37,707 nt of DNA from Roseiflexus sp. (GCA_017743475.1 JAGHYV010000045.1:1-37707), one strand, 5' to 3'; positions 25,342-34,495 are shown, numbered from the stretch's first letter. Notes: a model not told the origin generated them from the letters alone. Made by a program: numbers and translations.

Positions 25342-25363
25342 CTTTGTGCCATTTGACACAAAG
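25342..25363. promoter_or_regulatory. Rex-like operator (TTGTG-N8-CACAA) over the nuoF promoter
   Basis: CTTTGTG (25342-25348) and CACAAAG (25357-25363) are a perfect 7-bp inverted repeat with an 8-bp spacer. The core TTGTG-N8-CACAA has the same arms and spacing as the published operator of Rex, TTGTGAA-N4-TTCACAA; only the inner AA/TT positions differ (CC and GA). It covers the -35 box. Rex releases DNA when NADH is high, so this placement would induce NADH dehydrogenase when its substrate accumulates. No rex gene is in the window, so the assignment is inference from the site. Confidence 0.55.
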
Positions 25364-25381
25364 CATTCGTAGTGGTAGAGT
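25353..25381 (+). promoter_or_regulatory. Sigma-70-type promoter of the nuo operon
   Basis: TTGACA at 25353-25358 is a perfect -35 and TAGAGT at 25376-25381 is the -10, separated by exactly 17 bp. Transcription would start near 25388, about 60 nt before the nuoF ATG. The rest of the 302-bp region 25146-25447 holds no gene. Confidence 0.7.
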
Positions 25382-25447
25382 AAGTGTAAGACATGCGCCA
25401 TTCCAGGCGTATGGCGGTGTCAGCGCTGGAAAGCGAGTTATCAGTCT

Positions 25448-26749
25448 ATGTCTCCGCTCGCCAAGCATATTGTTCTCCGCGACCTGGACATCAAAGATAT
25501 TGCGGATTTCGAGGTCTATCTGCGCTACGACGGCTATGAGGCGCTGCGCATTGCAGTGACTGAACGCACTCCCGCCGACATTGTCCAGATAGTGAAGGAT
25601 TCGGGACTGCGCGGGCGTGGCGGTGCCGGGTTTCCGACAGGGGTCAAGTGGGGGTTCCTTCCGAAAGGTGTCTATCCGCGCTACCTGCTATGCAACTGCG
25701 ACGAAAGTGAACCAGGTACCTTCAACAACCATCAGATTATTGATCGCAATCCGCATCAGTTGATCGAAGGAATCGCGATCTCCGCTTACGCAATCGAGGC
25801 GCACACTGCATACATCTATATCCGCGGCGAGTTCGCGGCAGCAGCACGGCGACTGGAACGCGCGATTGCGCAGGCGTATGAGCGCGGTTTCCTCGGCAGG
25901 AATATATTCGGCAAAGGGTACGATCTTGACATCTATGTGCATCGTGGCGCAGGTGCGTATATCTGTGGTGAAGAAACGGCGCTCATGGAGTCGCTCGAAG
26001 GAAAGATCGGTCAACCACGCCTGCGCCCACCCTTCCCAGCAGTCGCTGGTCTGTACGGCAAACCAACGATTATCAACAATGTCGAGACGTTGACAAATGT
26101 GCCGATGATCGTCCGCCACGGCGCTGCCTGGTATCGTCAGTTCGGCACCGAAAAAAGCCCTGGTACCAAAGTCTTCTCGATCTCCGGTCACGTGAAGCGT
26201 CCTGGCAATTATGAGGCGCCGCTCGGAATACCGCTGCGCGAATTGATCTTTTCGCCCGATTATTGCCAGGGAATGCGGAGCGACCGCAATGTCAAAATTG
26301 TGGTGCCCGGCGGTGCGTCCGCTGGCTGGCTCACAGCGGATGATCTCGATGTGACGATGGACTATGAAGCGCTGGCAGCAAAGGGGAGCATGCTCGGCTC
26401 TGGCGGCGTGATCGTTCTCGACGAGAGCGTTAGCGCGGTTGAGGTCGCCTATAAGATGGGCGAGTTCTTCAAGCATGAGTCGTGCGGCAAATGTACACCC
26501 TGTCGTGAGGGAACATACTTCCTGGTGAAAGTGCTGCACCGGATCATGCACGGTCATGGGCGCAAGGAAGACATTCCATTACTGCACGATGTTTATAATC
26601 AGATGGCTGGCAATTGCTTCTGTTTGCTCGGTGAAAGCGCTGTCGTGCCGATCCGCAGCGCACTGCGCCTCTTTCCGCACGAGTTCGAACAGGTAATTGC
26701 GCAGGCTGGTAACGGACGCCGTGACATCAGGGTGATGTCAGTTCACTGA
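25448..26749 (+). CDS. nuoF: NADH-quinone oxidoreductase subunit F
   Basis: The 433-residue subunit carries the FMN/NADH site GRGGAGFPTGVKW (56-68) and the acidic NADH-contacting CNCDESEPGTF. The 4Fe-4S cluster N3 ligands are C346-G-K-C349-T-P-C352 plus C392 (GNCFCLLG). It accepts hydride from NADH on FMN and passes electrons into the peripheral arm of complex I at the cytosolic face. It is the first gene of the operon, 60 nt after a strong promoter with a Rex-like operator. NuoE, its usual partner and upstream neighbour, is absent here. After the stop the next operon gene, nuoG, begins only after 276 bp, an unusually wide gap that holds a 75-codon frame. Confidence 0.97.
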   Translation: MSPLAKHIVLRDLDIKDIADFEVYLRYDGYEALRIAVTERTPADIVQIVKDSGLRGRGGAGFPTGVKWGFLPKGVYPRYLLCNCDESEPGTFNNHQIIDRNPHQLIEGIAISAYAIEAHTAYIYIRGEFAAAARRLERAIAQAYERGFLGRNIFGKGYDLDIYVHRGAGAYICGEETALMESLEGKIGQPRLRPPFPAVAGLYGKPTIINNVETLTNVPMIVRHGAAWYRQFGTEKSPGTKVFSISGHVKRPGNYEAPLGIPLRELIFSPDYCQGMRSDRNVKIVVPGGASAGWLTADDLDVTMDYEALAAKGSMLGSGGVIVLDESVSAVEVAYKMGEFFKHESCGKCTPCREGTYFLVKVLHRIMHGHGRKEDIPLLHDVYNQMAGNCFCLLGESAVVPIRSALRLFPHEFEQVIAQAGNGRRDIRVMSVH

Positions 26750-26759
26750 GGCTCTCTAC

Positions 26760-26987
26760 ATGACTACCGTCACATGCCGGACAGTCGAGATCGTCGAGAC
26801 GCTGCTGCGACCAGAAGGCAGACAGGATGCGATGATCGATGGAGAATGGCAGGCGATGACCACGAATGTCCTCCGCCACCACGACAAGGCGCTGCGGTAC
26901 ATTGCGATGTCGCAACCCGATGATGGCGGTATTTCGCCGTTGATCCCCGGCTTTTTCTGCAAGATTGAACGTTTCTGTGCGATATAA
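26760..26987 (+). CDS. Small hypothetical ORF between nuoF and nuoG
   Basis: The 75-codon frame starts 10 bp after the nuoF stop and fills most of the gap to nuoG. I do not recognise the product: it has a polar N-terminal half (VEIVETLLRPEGRQD, ALRYIAMSQPDDGG) and a short hydrophobic end (LIPGFFCKI), with no membrane helix and no cofactor motif. Its ATG lacks a clear ribosome-binding site. It could be a real small operon protein, a remnant or chance. A perfect TATAAT at 26984-26989 overlaps its end. Confidence 0.35.
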   Translation: MTTVTCRTVEIVETLLRPEGRQDAMIDGEWQAMTTNVLRHHDKALRYIAMSQPDDGGISPLIPGFFCKIERFCAI

Positions 26988-27025
26988 TATCCCGCCCGCC
27001 GTAACACGGCGCTAGAGGTGTGCAT

Positions 27026-29782
27026 ATGCCCGATGTAACCCTGGTCATCGATGGACAGACGGTGACTGTGCCAGCCGGAACCAATCTTGTCGATGCGGCC
27101 CGTACGGCTGGCGTCACGATACCGGTTTTCTGTTACCATCCTAAACTCAAGCCGGTCGGCATGTGTCGGATGTGTCTGGTCGAAGTGTGGACGCCAAAGA
27201 TCGATCCGGCGACCCGCCAAGTGGTGATGGGTGAGGATGGTAAGCCGGTTATGGCATTGATGATGGGGAAACTGCAACCTGGTTGCGTAACGCCGGTCAG
27301 TGAGGGCATGGAGGTACGCACGACAACGCCGAAGGTACGTTTTGCGCAGAAGGGGCAACTGGAGTTCTTGCTGACATCGCACCCGCTCGACTGCCCGGTG
27401 TGCGATAAGGGAGGCGAGTGCCCGCTGCAAAACCTGACGATGCAGTTCGGTCCAAGTACATCACGCTTCGACTATGCTGACAAGATCCATTTTGAGAAAC
27501 CTGTCCCTTTGGGCGATCTGATCTATCTCGATCGAGAACGCTGCATTCTCTGCTCGCGGTGTGTGCGCTTTCAGGACGATATCGCTGGCGATCCGGTGCT
27601 TGGTTTCGACAACCGCGGTCGTGCCTGGGAAATTATCTCGAAATCAGATCCGCCGTTCGACTCGAAGTTTTCTGGCAATACGACCGATATCTGTCCGGTC
27701 GGTGCACTGACCACCGCCGACTTCCGTTTCAAGGCACGCGTGTGGGAACTGCGCCCGACCCCCAGCATCTGCCCACACTGTCCGGTCGGGTGCACTATCT
27801 CGCTCGACATGCGCTATGATCGGTTGATGCGGGTAATGCCGCGCGAGAATGAGTATGTTAATGAAATCTGGATCTGTGACAAGGGACGCTTTGGCATGCG
27901 CTTCATCGAAAGTCCAGAGCGTCTGCGGCATCCGCTGATCCGCAAGGGTGATACGCTAACCCAGGCAACGTGGGACGAAGCCATCGCTCTGGTCGCCGAA
28001 AAGTTGCGTGCCATTCGCACCCACGCAGGCGCGACGGCGTTGGGCGGTCTGGCAAGCCCCGACCTGCCGAACGAAGACCTGTACCTGTTCCAGAAGTTGT
28101 TCCGCCAGGTGCTGGGATCGCCAAACATTGATTGCTGCACCGGCGCTCCAGGAGCGCCGGAGATCATTGATCTTGGAGCGACGCTCGGCGTTGGCAAAGG
28201 GACAAATCTGGCGAACCTGGGAACGGGGACAGCAGTGCTGGTGGTTGGCGCCGATCCGGAGGAAGAAGCGCCGCTCTACGTGCTGCGTCTGCGCGGGATT
28301 GTGGCGCGCGGCGGCGATCTGACGGTAATCAACCCGTATCCTACAAAACTGGATCGCACCCCGGCGCGTGTTATCCATCCCCGCGCTGGCACTGAGGCGT
28401 TCGTCGCGCTGGCGCTGATCAAGGTAGTGATCGACGAAGAACTGGTCGCTAATGAGTTTGTGACACGACGAGTTCGGGGTTTCGACGATCTGAAGGCACG
28501 TCTGCGTGAACACAGTGTTGCGTCGCTCTGCGATGTCGCAGAGGTTGCGGAAGATACGGTTCGTGCCGCAGCGCACGCCTTCGCCCGAGCGGAACACGGC
28601 ATCATTGTGTATGGACGGGTAGCGTTGACCATTGGCGCAGATCTGCTCAATGCACTTGCTGACCTGGCGCTGCTGACCGGTCATATTGGCAAGCCAAACA
28701 GTGGTTTCATCCCGCTCATTCCCGGCGCGAATGCGCGTGGTGCGCTTGATATGGGCGTGCGTCCAGGAAGCGGAAAGAAGCGTGGCTTGAGCGCGCGAGA
28801 GATGTGGACAGCAGCGCGCGAAGGACGTTTGCGAGGGATGTTCATCGCGGGTCTGGATCCGGTGCGCGACAATCCGGCAGTTGCATCGGCGCTCGATGCG
28901 CTCGAGTTTCTGGTCGTGCAGGATATTTTCCTCACCGAAACGGCGCAATATGCCAATGTCGTCCTGCCAACCGCCTCAATCGCCGGTCGTGAGGGAACGT
29001 TCACCAACGCTGAACGACGGGTGCAGCGTTTTCGTCAGGCACGTATTCCCGAATACAATACGCCAGCTGGCTGGGATATTGCTCAGCGCATCGCGCGTGC
29101 CCTGATGTCCGGCAATCGCGAAGCGGTCACCTCTACCGATCCGACGGACGGGCGCACTGCACAACGCCCATGTGTGCAAACCGGAACCAGCACCTGGGAC
29201 TACGTGGTTGCCAGCGACGTCGCGGACGAGATTGCGACAACGATACGCGGGTACACTGATACAACGTATGAAAGCCTGGGATTGACGCGCAAGCCGCAGT
29301 GGGGGCGTCAACCGAATGAGGCGATCTTCTACGATGGCACCTCCTACGAAAACATGGAAGGGGTCGGGGTGCAGATCGCGGCTGAGGCCGACAATCCAAA
29401 AGCTGTGTTTACGCTCCAGGCGCGTGTGCCATCGCCGATACCAGAGGATGATGCCCATCCATACATCCTGCTGGCGGTACCGCGCGCCTATGATGGTCGG
29501 GCATGGGCGCGCGACTCGAAACTGCTGCCGCGGATGATCAAGCCGCACCTTATTCTGAGCACAGTAGACGCTGCTGCGCTGGAAGCGACGCCTGGCGCAC
29601 TGGTACGGATCGCCTCTGATGCTGGTCAGGCAGTGCTGCCAGTGCAGATCGACCGTCACCTGCCACGCGGACTTGCGCTGATACCGGATGTCAACGGCGC
29701 ACCGCTTAGTGCCGTGCAAACCAGTCCGTTGACGCGCGTTGCTATCACGCTGCATATCAGTGAATCGGTAGAAATACGATGA
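27026..29782 (+). CDS. nuoG: NADH-quinone oxidoreductase subunit G
   Basis: With ATG at 27026 (AGAGG six to ten bases upstream) the product is 918 residues. It opens with a 2Fe-2S ferredoxin fold carrying cluster N1b (C36, C47, C50, C87). Cluster N5 with a His ligand follows (H119-x3-C123-x2-C126-x5-C132), then N4 (RCILCSRC with a later CPVGA). The off-path cluster N7 is also encoded: ICPHCPVGC and a later ICDKGR, a feature of E. coli and Thermus types but absent from mitochondria. The rest is a molybdopterin-oxidoreductase fold without catalytic use in complex I. It relays electrons from NuoF toward NuoI. An in-frame GTG at 27020 is a poorer start. The stop overlaps nuoH (ATGA). Confidence 0.96.
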   Translation: MPDVTLVIDGQTVTVPAGTNLVDAARTAGVTIPVFCYHPKLKPVGMCRMCLVEVWTPKIDPATRQVVMGEDGKPVMALMMGKLQPGCVTPVSEGMEVRTTTPKVRFAQKGQLEFLLTSHPLDCPVCDKGGECPLQNLTMQFGPSTSRFDYADKIHFEKPVPLGDLIYLDRERCILCSRCVRFQDDIAGDPVLGFDNRGRAWEIISKSDPPFDSKFSGNTTDICPVGALTTADFRFKARVWELRPTPSICPHCPVGCTISLDMRYDRLMRVMPRENEYVNEIWICDKGRFGMRFIESPERLRHPLIRKGDTLTQATWDEAIALVAEKLRAIRTHAGATALGGLASPDLPNEDLYLFQKLFRQVLGSPNIDCCTGAPGAPEIIDLGATLGVGKGTNLANLGTGTAVLVVGADPEEEAPLYVLRLRGIVARGGDLTVINPYPTKLDRTPARVIHPRAGTEAFVALALIKVVIDEELVANEFVTRRVRGFDDLKARLREHSVASLCDVAEVAEDTVRAAAHAFARAEHGIIVYGRVALTIGADLLNALADLALLTGHIGKPNSGFIPLIPGANARGALDMGVRPGSGKKRGLSAREMWTAAREGRLRGMFIAGLDPVRDNPAVASALDALEFLVVQDIFLTETAQYANVVLPTASIAGREGTFTNAERRVQRFRQARIPEYNTPAGWDIAQRIARALMSGNREAVTSTDPTDGRTAQRPCVQTGTSTWDYVVASDVADEIATTIRGYTDTTYESLGLTRKPQWGRQPNEAIFYDGTSYENMEGVGVQIAAEADNPKAVFTLQARVPSPIPEDDAHPYILLAVPRAYDGRAWARDSKLLPRMIKPHLILSTVDAAALEATPGALVRIASDAGQAVLPVQIDRHLPRGLALIPDVNGAPLSAVQTSPLTRVAITLHISESVEIR

Positions 29783-30954
29783 CCTGGATCGATCTCGGCA
29801 TTCTGATCGTCAAGTGCATTGTGCTGTCGCTGGCAGCGACAGCGATTTTCGCCTACTTCACGCTCTTTGAGCGGCGAACCCTCGCGCGCCTGCAAAATCG
29901 TGTCGGACCAAACCGCGCCGGACCGGGTGGCTCCCTGCAACCGATCGCCGACGCAGTGAAGCTCTTTTTCAAGGAAGATGTTACGCCACTGCTGGCAGAT
30001 CGCTGGGTCTACCTGGTTTCTCCCGCGTTTGCGGTTATTCCTGCGATCATCATCTGGGCAACTATTCCGGTCGGGATGTGGCCCGATGGTCAGGGGGGCA
30101 ACTGGTTGCAACTCGCCGAGATCAACGTTGGCGTCCTCTACCTGCTGGCAGTCACTTCGGTCGGCGTGTACGGCATCGCAATTGCAGGATGGGCGTCGAA
30201 CAACAAGTACTCGATGCTCGGTGGCATCCGCGCTTCGGCACAGGTCATTTCCTATGAACTTGCGCTTGGCCTGACCGTTCTCGGCGCGGTTATGCAGGCG
30301 CAAAGTTTCAGTACGGCAGAGATCGTCGAACGGCAAATGCATATGTGGAACATCGTTCCGCAGTTCCTTGGTTTTGTTGTGTTCATCATTGCTGCCACTG
30401 CGGAAGTGGTGCGTGCGCCATTCGACCTGGTCGAAGCTGAGCAGGAACTCGTGGGCGGGTACAACACCGAGTATAGTTCGATGAAGTTCGCGCTGTTCTT
30501 CATGTCGGAATATGTCAAACTGGTGGCGATGAATGCCATTGCAGTCACGCTTTTTCTGGGAGGCTGGCAGTTCCCGGGGTTGCAGGTGCTGACGCAGTTT
30601 ACAACGCAGCAGTATGGGGCTATGATTGGCAACGCTGTGCTTGGATTGACATCGCTCGGCGCCTTCCTGCTCAAAGTGCTGCTGCTGTCATTTGTCTCGG
30701 TCTGGATCCGTGCTACTCTGCCGCGGGTGCGCTACGATCAGTTGATGAACTTGGGCTGGAAGGTGCTGCTGCCGCTTGCGCTGATCAACGTCGCTGTAAC
30801 GGCAGTGGTGAATGTGCTGCTGCCCGACAGCCCAACCATTGCAGCGCTGATTGGTCTGGTTGCCGGTATCGTTATCCTGGCAGTCACCGCAGTCATCGGG
30901 AGACCGGGCAAGGAGAAACGAACGGTCACATTGGTAGAGATCGGCGCCTCATAA
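29779..30954 (+). CDS. nuoH: NADH-quinone oxidoreductase subunit H
   Basis: The 391-residue membrane subunit has eight or more hydrophobic helices and the conserved first-loop phrase [20 protein letters not shown]. The acidic quinone-chamber loop [23 protein letters not shown] is also present, followed by LGGWQFPG. NuoH forms the quinone tunnel entrance and couples quinone reduction to the pumping arm in the cytoplasmic membrane. It is somewhat longer than E. coli NuoH (325), mostly from loops and a C-terminal extra helix with a charged tail. The start overlaps the nuoG stop by four bases. NuoI follows after 73 bp. Confidence 0.96.
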   Translation: MTWIDLGILIVKCIVLSLAATAIFAYFTLFERRTLARLQNRVGPNRAGPGGSLQPIADAVKLFFKEDVTPLLADRWVYLVSPAFAVIPAIIIWATIPVGMWPDGQGGNWLQLAEINVGVLYLLAVTSVGVYGIAIAGWASNNKYSMLGGIRASAQVISYELALGLTVLGAVMQAQSFSTAEIVERQMHMWNIVPQFLGFVVFIIAATAEVVRAPFDLVEAEQELVGGYNTEYSSMKFALFFMSEYVKLVAMNAIAVTLFLGGWQFPGLQVLTQFTTQQYGAMIGNAVLGLTSLGAFLLKVLLLSFVSVWIRATLPRVRYDQLMNLGWKVLLPLALINVAVTAVVNVLLPDSPTIAALIGLVAGIVILAVTAVIGRPGKEKRTVTLVEIGAS

Positions 30955-31027
30955 CCAACCGGCTGCGCTCTTCGCTCGATGCGCAGCCCATGAAATGCAG
31001 TCGCATGCAACAAAGTGAGAGACGTGT

Positions 31028-31525
31028 ATGATCGGCGCACTGTTCAAAGGTCTGGGAACAACGCTCAGGTATCTGTTCCGCAAGCCGGTCACTGTCGAGT
31101 ACCCGGAAGTCAAACGACCGGTGCGCGAACGGTTCCGCGGTCGGCATCAACTGAAGCGATTCGCCAATGGCATGGAGCGCTGCATCGGTTGCTCACTGTG
31201 CGCGGCAGCCTGTCCGGCTGATGCTATTCTGGTTGTGCCAGCGGAGAATGATCCTGCCGCGCCGCATTCGCCGGGTGAACGGTATGCAGAGCGCTACGAG
31301 ATCAATATGCTGCGCTGCATTTTCTGCGGCTACTGCGAAGACGCCTGTCCAACCAACGCGATTGTACTTGAGCATCAGTATGAACTTTCGTTCTACGACC
31401 GCCAGAGTTCTATTCTGACCAAGGATGATCTCCTGGTCCCGCCCGACAAGGGGCACGGCGAGATTCCGCCTATCCTGGATCAATTGAATCGCCGCCCCAG
31501 CCCGCCAGCGCAGATTGACCTGTAA
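31028..31525 (+). CDS. nuoI: NADH-quinone oxidoreductase subunit I
   Basis: The 165-residue subunit has the two expected ferredoxin-type 4Fe-4S motifs. N6a is C52-x2-C55-x2-C58-x3-C62 and N6b is C97-x2-C100-x2-C103-x3-C107, each followed by Pro. The N-terminal amphipathic stretch ([16 protein letters not shown]) contacts the membrane. It passes electrons from NuoG's cluster chain toward the terminal cluster N2 in NuoB, which is not encoded in this window. GAGAGACG precedes the ATG. The neighbouring order H-I-J is standard for bacterial nuo operons. Confidence 0.97.
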   Translation: MIGALFKGLGTTLRYLFRKPVTVEYPEVKRPVRERFRGRHQLKRFANGMERCIGCSLCAAACPADAILVVPAENDPAAPHSPGERYAERYEINMLRCIFCGYCEDACPTNAIVLEHQYELSFYDRQSSILTKDDLLVPPDKGHGEIPPILDQLNRRPSPPAQIDL

Positions 31526-31538
31526 CAATGAGGCTGCA

Positions 31539-32096
31539 ATGGAACTTGTTATTTTCCTGATCACGGCGGTAGTGGCGATCGCGGGGGCGGTAGCAATGCT
31601 GCTCAGCCCGAATGCGATCCATAGCGCGATCTTTCTGCTGATCAACTTTGTCGCAATCTCAGTGCTCTATGTATTGCTGTACGCCCCATTCCTGTTTGTC
31701 ATCCAGTTGATCGTCTACGCTGGCGCGATCATTGTGCTTTTCCTCTTTGTGGTGATGCTGCTTGGCGCAGAACGGGCTGAAGACACGCGCGAACGGTTCG
31801 CCTGGCAGCGCCCATTGGGAGTGACCCTCGCAACGATTCTGCTGAGTCTGATCGGATATCTTGCGCTGCGCAACCCACTATCCAGGACTGCAGTCGCCGA
31901 CCAGCACTTTGCAGCGCCGGAACGCATCGCCGAAGCGCTGTTCACAACCTACCTGCTCCCCTTCGAGATAACGGCATTTTTGCTGCTCGCAGCAATTGTC
32001 GGCGTCATTGTGCTGCATACGGCGGGGGGCAGGGAACTAAGAACTGAGAACCAAGAACTGAGAACCAAGAACCAAGAACTGAGAACCAAGAACTGA
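31539..32096 (+). CDS. nuoJ: NADH-quinone oxidoreductase subunit J with a repeat-encoded C-terminus
   Basis: Starting at the ATG at 31539 (GAGG five bases upstream) the product is 185 residues with five hydrophobic helices. It has the conserved [19 protein letters not shown] helix, whose glycine kink forms the pi-bulge helix TM3 of NuoJ. NuoJ links the quinone module to the antiporter subunits. The last ~20 residues ([16 protein letters not shown]...) do not match any NuoJ: they are encoded by the 7-bp tandem array at 32040-32144, and the natural stop falls inside it. The family tail before this ends near VIVLHTAGG, so the repeat appears to have replaced or extended the C-terminus. In-frame starts before 31539 add residues unlike NuoJ. 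Confidence 0.93.
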   Translation: MELVIFLITAVVAIAGAVAMLLSPNAIHSAIFLLINFVAISVLYVLLYAPFLFVIQLIVYAGAIIVLFLFVVMLLGAERAEDTRERFAWQRPLGVTLATILLSLIGYLALRNPLSRTAVADQHFAAPERIAEALFTTYLLPFEITAFLLLAAIVGVIVLHTAGGRELRTENQELRTKNQELRTKN

Positions 32097-32144
32097 GAAC
32101 CAAGAACCGAGAACCGAGAACTGAGAACCAGGGACTGAGAACCG
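32040..32144. repeat. Tandem array of 15 heptamers (AGAACYR) across the nuoJ/nuoK junction
   Basis: Fifteen uninterrupted 7-bp units run from 32040 to 32144: mostly AGAACTG and AGAACCA, with AGAACCG and one GGGACTG. Three units make 21 bp, so the coding part yields a 7-residue periodic peptide ([14 protein letters not shown]). The nuoJ stop lies in the eighth unit; the remaining units fill the gap and end five bases before the nuoK ATG. Unit identity suggests replication slippage. Confidence 0.9.
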
Positions 32145-32149
32145 GGATT

Positions 32150-32452
32150 ATGGTGCCAACGAGTTACTACATTTTACTCAGCGCATTGCTGTTCACCCTG
32201 GGTGTTGCGGGTGTTCTGATCCGGCGCAATGCGTTGGTTCTATTCATGTCAGTCGAGTTGATGCTGAACTCGGCAAACCTGGCTCTGGTGACGTTTGCAA
32301 TGGCACGGCAGGATATCGCCGGGCAGATGGTCGTCTTCTTCGTTATCGTCGTTGCCGCTGCTGAAGTCGCCGTTGGTCTGGCGCTACTGGTGGCGATCTT
32401 CCGAACCAAACAAACAACTGATGTGGATGAGATTCATTCATTGAAAGGCTGA
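32150..32452 (+). CDS. nuoK: NADH-quinone oxidoreductase subunit K
   Basis: At exactly 100 residues with three hydrophobic helices this matches NuoK. The two proton-path glutamates fall at E36 ([11 protein letters not shown]) and E72 ([12 protein letters not shown]), the same positions as in E. coli. NuoK is an MrpC-like link in the membrane arm. The start at 32150 follows the heptamer array directly; the ribosome-binding context is weak (AGAACCGGGATT) apart from the purine-rich repeat itself, so translation may depend on the array or on coupling to nuoJ. A 73-bp gap to nuoL holds nothing recognised. Confidence 0.96.
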   Translation: MVPTSYYILLSALLFTLGVAGVLIRRNALVLFMSVELMLNSANLALVTFAMARQDIAGQMVVFFVIVVAAAEVAVGLALLVAIFRTKQTTDVDEIHSLKG

Positions 32453-32525
32453 ATGCTGGCGAAGCAAGCGATGAAGATGATTCTGTTCCACTGTTTGCCT
32501 CTCATCTGACAGGACACATTCCACG

Positions 32526-34490
32526 ATGAACTGGATCATCTGGCTGATACCTGCTTTTCCTCTGATTGGCTTTTTGCTCAATGCGCTGGTTGTGCGTCGT
32601 GAGCGCGCAGCTGGCATCCTTGCCTCGGTGATGGTCGGGTTATCGTTCGCGGCAACGATTGCAGCGATGGTCGTGCTCGAAGGCGCGCCATCCGAGGCAA
32701 AACGATTAACCTGGACACTGTGGGAGTGGATCAGGATTGCCGATTTTCGCGTGGCGTTCGGGTTGCTGTTCGACCCGCTTACGGCAGTGATGGCGCTGCT
32801 GATCACCGGCGTCGGCGGGTTGATCCATATCTACTCGATAGGCTACATGCATGGTGATGTTCGTCCGGTACGCTTCTTCGCGTTCATGAACCTGTTCGTC
32901 TTCGCCATGCTGATGCTGGTGATGGCGGATAATCTGTTGCTGTTGTTCCTCGGATGGGAAGGGGTGGGGTTGTGCTCGTTCCTGCTGATCGGGCACTACT
33001 TCGACCGTCGCTCTGTGCCGCCAGGTATCAATCCCTCCGAGGCTGCCGTGAAAGCCTTTGTGGTCAATCGTGTCGGCGATGTAGCGATGCTGGCCGCACT
33101 GTTCGCAATCTTTACCAACTTCGGCACGCTGTCGTTCTACGACAATCCGCAGCTCGGCATTAGCGGCTACCTCGATCAGGCGATTGTCGTCGCTGGCGAA
33201 ATGGTTGACCTTGGCGCGTTTGGACAGTTACCGCTGATAACCGGTATCACGCTGCTCATGCTGGTCGCCGTTACCGGAAAATCGGCGCAATTCCCGCTCT
33301 ATACCTGGTTGCCTGATGCGATGGCCGGTCCAACGCCGGTGTCGGCGCTAATTCATGCGGCGACAATGGTGACGTCTGGCGTGTACCTGATTGTGCGCAA
33401 CCATACTCTGTTCGATCAACCGGCGTCGGCAGCGCCTTGGGTGCTGGTGATCGGCGTGATGACGGCGTTCATCGGCGCGACTGCAGCTGTGGCGCAACTC
33501 GATATCAAGCGGGTGCTGGCGTACTCGACCGTCTCGCAACTCGGGTATATGGTTGCTGCGGTGGGAATGGGCGCGTATGTCGCCGGTATGTACCATCTGC
33601 TGACCCATGGGTTGTTCAAGGCACTGCTCTTCCTGGCTGCGGGTTCGGTCATCCATGGTATTGGCAATTACCAGGATATGCGGCGAATGGGCGGGTTGCG
33701 GAATGCGCTGCCGACGACCTTCCGCCTGTATTTCATCGGCGCACTGGCGTTGAGCGGCATCTTCCCATTCGCAGGGTTCTGGAGCAAGGACGAGATCATC
33801 GCCCACGCCTGGTTTGACGCACGGAGTCCGCTGGCAGCCATTATGCTGATCCTGACCTCGGCAGTCACTGCGTTCTATATGGGGCGTCAGATCGGCATGG
33901 TGTTCTTCGGACGACCGCGCGACCAGGCGATCCATGGGCACGAGAGCGGCGTCGCGATGCGCTGGACCATGGTGACGCTGGCTGTCGGCGCTGTTATCGG
34001 CGGTCTGATCAATCTTCCGGGATTGCACTGGCTGAACAGTTATCTGCGTCCGGTGCTGCAGGAACCGGAAGTGATCTACACGGTCGGGATGGGCATTCTT
34101 GCCACGATCACAACCCTGCTGAGCGCTGGCGCCGGTTACCTGGGCTGGAAAACCTATGCCTGCGATCTGGAGCCGCGCATCCGAGTGGGGAAGGAAGATC
34201 CCCTGTTCCGCTACCTGGGCGACCTGTGGCGCGGCATGGAGATTGGCTGGGGTCTCGACTGGCTCTACCAGCGTGTTTTTGTTCGCCCCTACCGCGCAGC
34301 ATCGGTCTTTCTCAGCGACGTGGTTGATCGTGAAGCGATCGATCAGGTGCTGGTCGATGGCACGGCGCGTGGATTGGTGCGACTGGCACACGGATTGCGC
34401 GCATTGCAAAACGGGTACATTCGCACGTATGCGCTCATGTTTCTGTTCGGCGTGATTCTCGTTGTCGCATTCTTCGCCTTACGCGGTTAG
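32526..34490 (+). CDS. nuoL: NADH-quinone oxidoreductase subunit L
   Basis: The 654-residue antiporter-like subunit has the Mrp-type core with MLLFLGWEGVGLCSFLLIGHYF-like helix and the TGKSAQFPLYTWLPDAMAGPTPVSALIHAATMVTSGVYL region, which carries the lysine and histidine of the proton channel. GAYVAGMYHLLTHGLFKALLFL follows, along with a C-terminal lateral-helix region before the final helix. It is the distal proton pump of complex I. Its length is within the family range (about 600-690). It starts with ACATTCCACG before the ATG, with a weak ribosome-binding site. NuoM begins six bases after its stop. Confidence 0.96.
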   Translation: MNWIIWLIPAFPLIGFLLNALVVRRERAAGILASVMVGLSFAATIAAMVVLEGAPSEAKRLTWTLWEWIRIADFRVAFGLLFDPLTAVMALLITGVGGLIHIYSIGYMHGDVRPVRFFAFMNLFVFAMLMLVMADNLLLLFLGWEGVGLCSFLLIGHYFDRRSVPPGINPSEAAVKAFVVNRVGDVAMLAALFAIFTNFGTLSFYDNPQLGISGYLDQAIVVAGEMVDLGAFGQLPLITGITLLMLVAVTGKSAQFPLYTWLPDAMAGPTPVSALIHAATMVTSGVYLIVRNHTLFDQPASAAPWVLVIGVMTAFIGATAAVAQLDIKRVLAYSTVSQLGYMVAAVGMGAYVAGMYHLLTHGLFKALLFLAAGSVIHGIGNYQDMRRMGGLRNALPTTFRLYFIGALALSGIFPFAGFWSKDEIIAHAWFDARSPLAAIMLILTSAVTAFYMGRQIGMVFFGRPRDQAIHGHESGVAMRWTMVTLAVGAVIGGLINLPGLHWLNSYLRPVLQEPEVIYTVGMGILATITTLLSAGAGYLGWKTYACDLEPRIRVGKEDPLFRYLGDLWRGMEIGWGLDWLYQRVFVRPYRAASVFLSDVVDREAIDQVLVDGTARGLVRLAHGLRALQNGYIRTYALMFLFGVILVVAFFALRG

Positions 34491-34495
34491 GACTT

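Noticed and set aside
26966-26989. Complete sigma-70 promoter TTGAAC/TATAAT before nuoG
   Set aside because: Spacing is only 12 bp; kept as a possible -10 element, not annotated as a promoter.
27956-28948. Minus-strand open frame (330 codons) opposite nuoG
   Set aside because: Antisense shadow; no motif, no ribosome-binding site, and the nuoG domains are continuous through it.
32040-32144. CRISPR or origin iterons
   Set aside because: Units are 7 bp with no spacers and lie in coding sequence of nuoJ; no initiator gene nearby.
33348-34409. Minus-strand open frame (353 codons) opposite nuoL
   Set aside because: Antisense shadow of nuoL with His/Gln/Arg-rich content.
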